A DNA stretch of 64,000 nt from Taeniopygia guttata (taxonomy: Eukaryota; Chordata; Aves; Passeriformes; Estrildidae). This document shows, in pieces, positions 58,291 to 64,000 of the stretch; the first letter of the stretch is position 1; each line of letters opens with the position of its first letter. The position numbers and the translations under genes were made by a program. Location of the stretch: NCBI RefSeq assembly GCF_048771995.1, contig NC_133024.1, positions 3,849,001 through 3,913,000 of the forward strand, read 5' to 3'. The notes under the pieces are model-generated. The model made no database searches. It worked only from the letters and a program-made list of their open reading frames with translations, and was not told the origin of the DNA.

Positions 58291-61200
58291 TTGCTAAATG
58301 CGAATCCTTGACACAATAAAACCTGTAAAGCAGACCCAAGTCAGAATCTGAGGTCACGTAATAACATGTAATGTCATACTGTGAAATTAGCTGGGGCTGC
58401 TCTATATGGTCTTTAATCCCTGCATTACACAGCCATAAAAGCAACACACTGGAAAGCTAAGCAGGTTTTGTGCACATGGGGTTTTCATCTGCTCCTGAGG
58501 AGATGGTGAATGCTGCAGGGTGAGGGGGGAAAGTGACAGGAGGAAGGAATTTGTTCTCAGGATTTGTTTAACCAGTAGAACAGTGGCTTCACGTACATGG
58601 CGCCTTTTAGTTCTGTAAATTAATTAAGCTTGGCTTGTTTATTTAAGAAGCACCCCTCTAGTTTGCAATTATTGCAGTAATTGGAGAGCAGGCAGAGGTG
58701 TGGCAGTGCCTGGGAGCAGGCTGTGGCACGGCACAGCTCCCTGGCCATCCCAGGGCCAGACTCAGTAGGTAACACTGCCTGATAAAAGGCTTTGCCACTT
58801 GGGATTTCCTGTGATGGGCTGTTTCTCCCATACACACAATACAGATGTATGGAGTTTTCTCTTTTCAGGAATGTTCTCCTCCTTGCAGCTGTGTTGAAAG
58901 CCTTGAGAAGTGCTCCAGCTTCATTCCAGTGTCTGTGTTTGCTTGAGGAAGCCGTGCACAGAAATTAAAGCTGCTAGCCAGCACACGGTATTGGTTACTT
59001 TGCATGGTCTTTGCTGGATTTAAAGCCATTACGTGTTAGAAGTGGCAAACATTAGAAAGATCTGGGTGTGCTTTGACTCCAGAAGAAGCAGGATACAAAG
59101 GAGAAATTTTATTTATTATTTTAGTAAGCAATTCTTCCTGACTCTGCAATTAACTTAGGAGCAATAAACCAATGGAAAGCTCCTGAAAAGCTATGTAGGG
59201 GCATAATGATTGTTTAATCCTCTTTAAGGAGATTTTAATAGAAATAATATGAAATCATATTATAATTGAAATTATCCTTTAAGGACAAGACAAAGCTCAG
59301 GGAAGTCCACAGTAAAGAGTATTTGATTTCAGAGAACATCTGATTATATCTTTAAAATTCGTCTTCCATCTGTTTCCTAGTTTATGATGCTTCATCTTTT
59401 TCCTTTCAAAGTCTCCTGTACCAGTTTGGCCAGTTTGATAAAACTTTTAATCAGTGGAAAAATAATGTATCTGTTTGCCCCTTGGTTCCTTTCCAAACGG
59501 GATGACTTCCAGATTGATTCTGGCATCCTGCACAGCCTGAAACACCCTCGTGTGGTGTAAAGGAAGAATTGAATAACTCGTTATTGTCAAACACAGGGCT
59601 CGCAGATGCCAGGGCTTGGCTTCCAGCAAACAAAGGGAGAGACAGAAGCGGGAATATATTGATAGAACTGACACTGAGGCTATGAGTGATTGGCAGAAAA
59701 AGGAGTGGAAGTCAATATTACACAGGGTATATTTTGTATTACAGAAAGCTAAGTATTTGCAATGGGTTTAGGAAGTGCAAAAGCTGTGATAGTAACAGTG
59801 GTTTTCTGAGTTGATGTAAAATTGCTTGTGGTGCACTTGAAAGAAGTGGCATTTTAAATGCAGTGATGTCTGCAGAGCTTTGTGATTGAGTGTGTCTGAT
59901 GGTTTGAGATGTTAAATGATTCCATTGCAGTCAGGGTAAAAATGGTAATGAACAGCTTGAAAAGTCTGAGTATACTTACATGAAATGTTGAGCAATTAGC
60001 TCCTCTCTCTGCAAATGAATCCTGCAGTTTTCTTCTCATCAGCAGCAAAGTGACCTTTCAAACACACAGAAGACACAGAAGCCATTCCAATAACTTATTT
60101 GATCTCCTGCCTGCTGATAAATTGCATTGTAAGGATTTGGAATTTACATGGCACTGCAGACTTTGGGCTGAAAAGGATGATTTTTCAAACATTAACAAAA
60201 GCTTTCTAGTAGCAGAAATGCAGCCTGTTTAAGAATGGGACATGCTACCAGGGTATTCAATATGGTAAGGAGAAAGAGGCTAAACTCCCTGTAGCACCTG
60301 ATATTATCAGCTTATTTTCAGTTCCTTTGAAGCTCTTTTAAAAGTTAATTGTTCTGGATTTATATTCTGTACATGGCAGCCCACATATTAAAATTGAAAT
60401 AAACCACATTTGTGTGTTTGGAATTGGCTAACAGTGAAAACCATATGCCTCTTGGTGCCTAAATAGCACCAGCCTGATCTGCACAGCTAATCTTTTTACT
60501 CTGCATTTGAAACAGAAGGGTTAGGAGGATGGGAATGGGATTTGAGCTGCTGGATTGTCTGGGCTGCCTGTGGCATTGGTTTGTGCTCTGCACCCAGCAA
60601 AAGGGAATAGCATAAATATGATATATATTTATGTGACTATATAATCTGTGGGGGGAAATTGATAGTAAAGTTTTAGTCAGGCTATCCTCATTGCTCAATG
60701 TCATTCATATGGGAATGCTCCAGTAACATGGAAAAATACCTACTAGTCTTGATACAGAATGAAAAAATATCAATAATATGATATTTTTTGCAGCCACTTA
60801 AACACTTGCTTGAAGTGGAGCATTTGAATGGTCTCGAGTGACATGACCCTATATAATTTGTGAGTTTAGTCTGTGGAAAATAAAATTGTATTATTAATGC
60901 CATTTGTTCCCTCTGGCTATCTCAATTAATGATCATGATTGCAAGGTTTGGTAGTGATTACAGAAGCAAATTACAAAATTTTGTGTAGATGGAAGGAGGT
61001 TGAGGTTTTGTGGAGGCAACAGGTAATTTAATACTCTTCTTTCTTAGAAAAGGAAGGATAATAATGCAAGGGAGGAAAAGTCTATCTTAGAAGATCAATT
61101 TTGTGTATCACGGCAAATCCAGAAGTTATTTTAGAGAAAATTCTTTCCCTAACAACCAAATGCAGTGAAAGGTCAAGTGTGAGACTGCTGGGGAAAGGGA

Positions 61201-61324
61201 ATTGTGGAAGAGCAGGTGGTGGGGGATTGAGCCTGAGCTGTCCTGCTCCTTAAACCTTCTGCTGCCATGCCAGCTCTTGCCAGACAGTGTGTAAGTCTCT
61301 CCAGATGTGAAAAATGCCAATCAC
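58291..61324. other. Intergenic DNA between CD96 and PLCXD2
   Basis: AT-rich and unique. No exon, RNA gene or repeat recognised. Confidence 0.6.
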
Positions 61325-61917
61325 TTGGTTTTTAAAATTTTAAAAGTTTAATAATAATAAAATGGTTAGAAAAATAGTAATACAATTAGAGTAATAAAGT
61401 TTAGAGTTAGGACAATTACAAGACAATAAAAAGCAAAGAATTACGGATGTCTGGATGCTCTCGGACACTAAGTCACGAAAAGCACCCCTTGTGAACAAAG
61501 GAATAACCTTAAAACAATACACTTGTTGCATAATCATATATCCTTCATGGTTATGCATACATTCTATTTAAAACAAGAACTCTGTCTCTTGTATGTCAAC
61601 TGTTTCCTTTAATCCCCAAGGCATCTTTGAATCTGAGCAAGACCTGAAGAAATTCGCTTCTTCTGATAATAAAACCATAAATTCCTTTTCTTTGGAAGAT
61701 TTAGGTGTTCCTCAAAGCGAGTATCTCGTTCCAAAAAAATAAAAAAAACACTCCCCCCACATTCATAGTCTCTATTTTAACATTATGTTGGAACCTAAAA
61801 CTATATTTAACACACTACTTAAGAAAATTAATACAGCGTAACTTTCTAACATTACACATATAATGCTCATTGTAACATTTGTGAAAAGGCAATCATAAAA
61901 TATGCATTTTTCACAGC
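61325..61917 (-). mobile_element. ERV LTR, minus strand
   Basis: An AT-rich start (AAAGTTTAATAATAATAAAA), CTCGGACACTAAGTCACGAA, CATGGTTATGCATACATTC and an ending near TTTTTCACA match a songbird LTR. Boundaries approximate. Confidence 0.6.
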
Positions 61918-61935
61918 TGGATTTTAGGGGACCGG

Positions 61936-62036
61936 TGTCTGTCTGATGTGGAAGGGCTGAGGGAGCTGGGCCTGCTTGGTCTGGAGCAGCCTGAGAGGAG
62001 ACCTTGTCAGTGTCTATCAGTATCTGAAGGGAGGGT
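61936..62036 (+). mobile_element. CR1 LINE fragment cut by an LTR
   Basis: GGGCTGAGGGAGCTGGGCCT, CTGGAGCAGCCTGAGAGGAG and CAGTATCTGAAGGGAGGG are sense CR1. The match stops where the following LTR begins (about 62039). Confidence 0.85.
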
Positions 62037-62038
62037 GT

Positions 62039-62440
62039 TGTTATAAATGAAAATTTGTCCAGCCAAATTCAAATGAAAAAAAAAAGGTATTTATTTTTTT
62101 ATTTTGCAATCAGATTCTATCTAGCCAGCCACAAGGAAAGAACAGTGCTGAGCTCAGGGTCGGTGCTGGGTGTGCAACAAAGCCTCAGCAGAGGTTTTCC
62201 TCTGTGCCCACACCTCCATCCTGGCACAAGCGGTTTTTATAGGGAAAATTCCGCCTGAGGCCAAAATTTTGGCATTCAGTCTTTTCTTCCATTCAGAGTC
62301 CATAGGTTAATGAGATTTTCTTTTTTTTTTTTTTTTTTTTTTGGTGATGAGGAAGAGCAATTCCGTGTCCTGGAGCTGGTGAATCCCTTGATGAAATTTA
62401 GGGGAACGCTGCATTCACATGTATCTGCCCAAAGATTTCT
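62039..62440 (-). mobile_element. ERV LTR, minus strand (may extend to about 62558)
   Basis: TGTTATAAATG at 62039 is the complement of an LTR 3' terminus (ending ATAACA). On the minus strand CCCTATAAAAACC (about 62233-62245) precedes AATAAA (about 62090). The upstream end is unclear: a GGGTGT at 62033-62038 recurs at 62559-62564, which would put the 11-bp repeat below inside the LTR, but the terminus there is not CA. Confidence 0.65.
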
Positions 62441-62524
62441 ATAATATTTCTAGAATATTTCTAGAATATTTCTAGAATATTTCTAGAATATTTCTAGAAT
62501 ATTTCTAGAATATTTCTAGAATAT
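62436..62524. repeat. 11-bp repeat (ATTTCTAGAAT), eight copies
   Basis: Perfect except in the first unit (ATTTCTATAAT). Each later unit holds TTCTAGAA, the palindromic two-unit heat shock element core, and the array is close to its own reverse complement. Confidence 0.95.
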
Positions 62525-62734
62525 CAATCTCGGGTCGTTCACGCAATGATCAGCGCTTGGGTGTCCCTGTATCCCTCCAGACATAGCCCATTTCCGACGA
62601 GCCATATCTTTTATGTGTAAATCGGGTTTCAACATACACCAGGTTTCGCCAGCGAAAGTGAGAGAGACTCCTAAAACAAACGTGTATACTCCAACAAATA
62701 TTTATTATCACATATATCATACTAGATATACACC
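62525..62734. other. Unresolved sequence before the PLCXD2 promoter
   Basis: About 210 bp differing from both the LTR and the CpG island, with several CG pairs (TCGGGTCGTT, TTTCGCCAGCGAAAG hairpin). It may be part of another repeat. I could not place it. Confidence 0.4.
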
Positions 62735-62781
62735 CGCCCGGACGGTGTGGCTCCCACAGCCGCCGGGACCCCACAGCCGCC

Positions 62782-62862
62782 ATGGCCGCCGCAAGCCCGG
62801 CCCGCCAACCCCACCGCCAATGGGGATTGGCCGTGCGCCATGACGTCAGCGCGGTTCCATGA
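62782..62862 (+). other. Small upstream ORF in the PLCXD2 leader (if transcribed)
   Basis: GCCGCCATGG at 62776-62785 gives an ATG in a perfect Kozak context, in the same frame as the PLCXD2 start 150 bp later but closed by TGA at 62860-62862 after 26 codons. It matters only if transcription starts before 62782; the CCAAT and CRE sites lie inside it, so the start may be downstream. GCCGCCATGG also resembles a YY1 site. Confidence 0.35.
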
Positions 62863-62931
62863 GGGCGGCGGGTGGCGGCGGGCCCGGCCCGGCTCCGTGA
62901 GGGAGCGCCGGCGGCGCGGAGCCCCGCGGCC

Positions 62932-63013
62932 ATGGCCGACGGCAACGCCGACTGGATGGGCTCGCTGCCGCCCGCCCTGCGCTCCCTGCCGCTCTCCAAC
63001 CTCGCCATCCCGG
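62932..63013 (+). CDS. PLCXD2: PLCXD2 coding exon 1 (partial gene; continues past window)
   Basis: The ATG is in a perfect Kozak context (GCGGCCATGG) and opens 27 codons plus one base, ending at GTAGGG (phase 1). The peptide MADGNADWMG followed by SLPLSNLAIPG matches the start of the PI-PLC X-domain proteins PLCXD1-3, where the next exon would carry on with Ser-His and the catalytic histidine. This family has an X domain but no Y, PH or C2 domains; PLCXD2 is thought to hydrolyse phosphoinositides. Position after CD96 on the same strand, 8.3 kb from its stop, fits PLCXD2 rather than its paralogues. No other exon lies before the window end. Confidence 0.88.
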
Positions 63014-63409
63014 GTAGGGCGGTGGGACGGGGCGGTGGTGGGGTAGCCGGCGTAATGAAGGGTCCCCCGTAATGGAGCGCTGAGGCTGAGAGGAGCGCTG
63101 TCCATCGCACAGGGAATGGCGGGTTTAATCTCCCTTAAATGCCGCTGACCTGCTGCTTTCGCCGCTGTAGAAAAGGCGGTTGTGGCGGCTGGCGGCCGTG
63201 CTGAGCGTTCGCGGGTGCTTTGAGGCAAAAATCGGGTAAGAAGGAAGGCTTGGCTGCGTTGAGCCAACAACTGGAGATTTATCAAATGCAGGTTCTGCTG
63301 AGAAACAGCCCTGCTCTGGTCGGGAGTGTTCCTGCTCGTATCAGGGAGCTGGAACTGTGGGATCTTCAGGCTCCCTCCCACCCCAGACCATTATATAGCA
63401 TGTCTTTCA

Positions 63410-63679
63410 TAGCCTGCTTTACAGCTAGATAAGCTTCTAGATGACAACAGCAACAGATGACCTAAAATTTACTAATGCTGGCTTTCTGTCTCTAAAGGGA
63501 AAAAAAAATATTCCTCCTTGCAAATGTCAATAGGGAAGATTTTATAGCCTGCTTTACAGCTAGATAAGCTTCCAGATGACAACAGCAACAGATGACCTAA
63601 AATTTACTAATGCTGGCTTTCTGTCTCTAAAGGGCAAAAAAAATATTCCTCCTTGCAAATGTCAATAGGGAAGATTTTA
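63410..63679. repeat. 135-bp tandem duplication in PLCXD2 intron 1
   Basis: AGCCTGCTTTACAGCTAGAT starts at 63411 and again at 63546; both copies run to AATAGGGAAGATTTTA with only a couple of differences. Confidence 0.94.
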
Positions 63680-63771
63680 GAGGTGGTTGCTGTAGCTCCT
63701 TCTGATGGTTACACTCTGTCATTTTAGTGCTTTCGTTTGTCCCCGGCGCTTTGGATATCTGTTGTGGCATT

Positions 63772-63935
63772 CATACAGTCTCAAGTTGTGTCTGGGGAGG
63801 TTCAGGATGGGCATTAGGAGGAGTTTATTCACAGGAAGGGTGATTAGACTTTGTATGGGGCTGCCCAGGGAGGTGATGGAGTCACTATCCCTGGAGGTCT
63901 TTAAAGAAAGACTGGATGTAGCAAACTCATAAATC
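63772..63935 (+). mobile_element. CR1 LINE fragment in PLCXD2 intron 1
   Basis: TCTCAAGTTGTGTCTGGGGAG, GGCTGCCCAGGGAGGTGATG and GAGTCACTATCCCTGGAGGT are sense CR1 3'-region hallmarks. Confidence 0.9.
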
Positions 63936-64000
63936 AACTTCTTGTTGAAACTATGCAGAATGTTATGATTGGGGGCAATGCTGCTGTCACTTGCAAACAT

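Larger units (their letters stand above)
62735..63240 (+). promoter_or_regulatory. PLCXD2 CpG-rich promoter and first-exon region
   Basis: GC content and CpG density rise sharply from about 62735 to 63240. Before the start codon there is a CCAAT box (62817-62821), an inverted ATTGG (62826-62830) and a perfect palindromic cAMP response element TGACGTCA (62841-62848). No TATA box. This is the architecture of a CpG-island promoter using NF-Y and CREB/ATF. Confidence 0.75.
63014..64000 (+). other. PLCXD2: PLCXD2 intron 1 (start)
   Basis: Begins GTAGGG in the CpG island, then holds the 135-bp duplication and a CR1 fragment. Exon 2 is outside the window. Confidence 0.8.

Noticed and set aside
62033-62564. 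GGGTGT at both ends as a target duplication for the LTR near PLCXD2
   Set aside because: The repeat is exact, but the inner terminus at 62558 is not the expected CA, so I left the far edge open.
62550-63381. 186- and 219-codon frames on the minus strand over the PLCXD2 promoter
   Set aside because: Shadows of the GC-rich island and of PLCXD2 exon 1, with no family similarity. A divergent non-coding transcript remains possible.
1-64000. CRISPR arrays, operons, rRNA or tRNA genes
   Set aside because: None seen. The direct repeats present are minisatellites, microsatellites or LTR duplications, and the DNA is vertebrate.

Overview
The window is vertebrate nuclear DNA, almost certainly from a bird and probably a songbird. 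Coding sequence sits in short exons with consensus GT/AG boundaries. The interspersed repeats are truncated CR1 LINE pieces and many solo LTRs of endogenous retroviruses, as in avian genomes. The gene order CD96 then PLCXD2, both on the + strand, matches the order I know from mammals. The species assignment is inference.

Layout. Positions 1 to about 25.7 kb hold no gene I can support: single-copy non-coding DNA with two related solo LTRs that have 6-bp target-site duplications (1139-1526 and 3225-3623), CR1 fragments, minus-strand LTR remnants and two stretches that look like possible regulatory DNA. Positions 25788-54607 hold a complete 14-exon CD96 (TACTILE) gene on +. I assembled it by joining exons whose splice phases agree; it reads through as 568 residues: signal peptide, three Ig domains, a Ser/Thr-rich stalk built from five small phase 1-1 exons, one transmembrane helix and a short proline-rich tail. 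Its introns carry several LTRs, including two same-family, same-orientation LTRs on either side of exon 6. Positions 56.3-57.4 kb are a GC-rich block with a C-rich minisatellite and a perfect match to the CTCF core motif, lying between the two genes. Positions 57.4-62.7 kb are repeats and non-coding DNA. From 62.7 kb a CpG-rich promoter with CCAAT boxes and a perfect CRE leads into coding exon 1 of PLCXD2 (62932-63013); the rest of that gene lies beyond the window.

How it works together. CD96 is an immune receptor on T and NK cells that binds nectin-family ligands. Here the first domain keeps two of the three nectin-recognition signatures of the TIGIT/CD226/CD96 family and has four extra cysteines. 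In the tail, the tyrosine that sits in an ITIM-like context in mammals is in a YxxM context, and the distal tyrosine is gone. The first stalk exon has a weak donor, an in-frame stop just after it and a poly(A) signal with a GU-rich element, so a secreted isoform can be predicted. PLCXD2 belongs to the X-domain-only phospholipase C-like family and has no obvious functional link to CD96.

I found no RNA gene, CRISPR array or intact transposon or provirus coding region. Repeat identities come from recognising sequence hallmarks, not from a database search, and most LTR edges without a target-site duplication are approximate.
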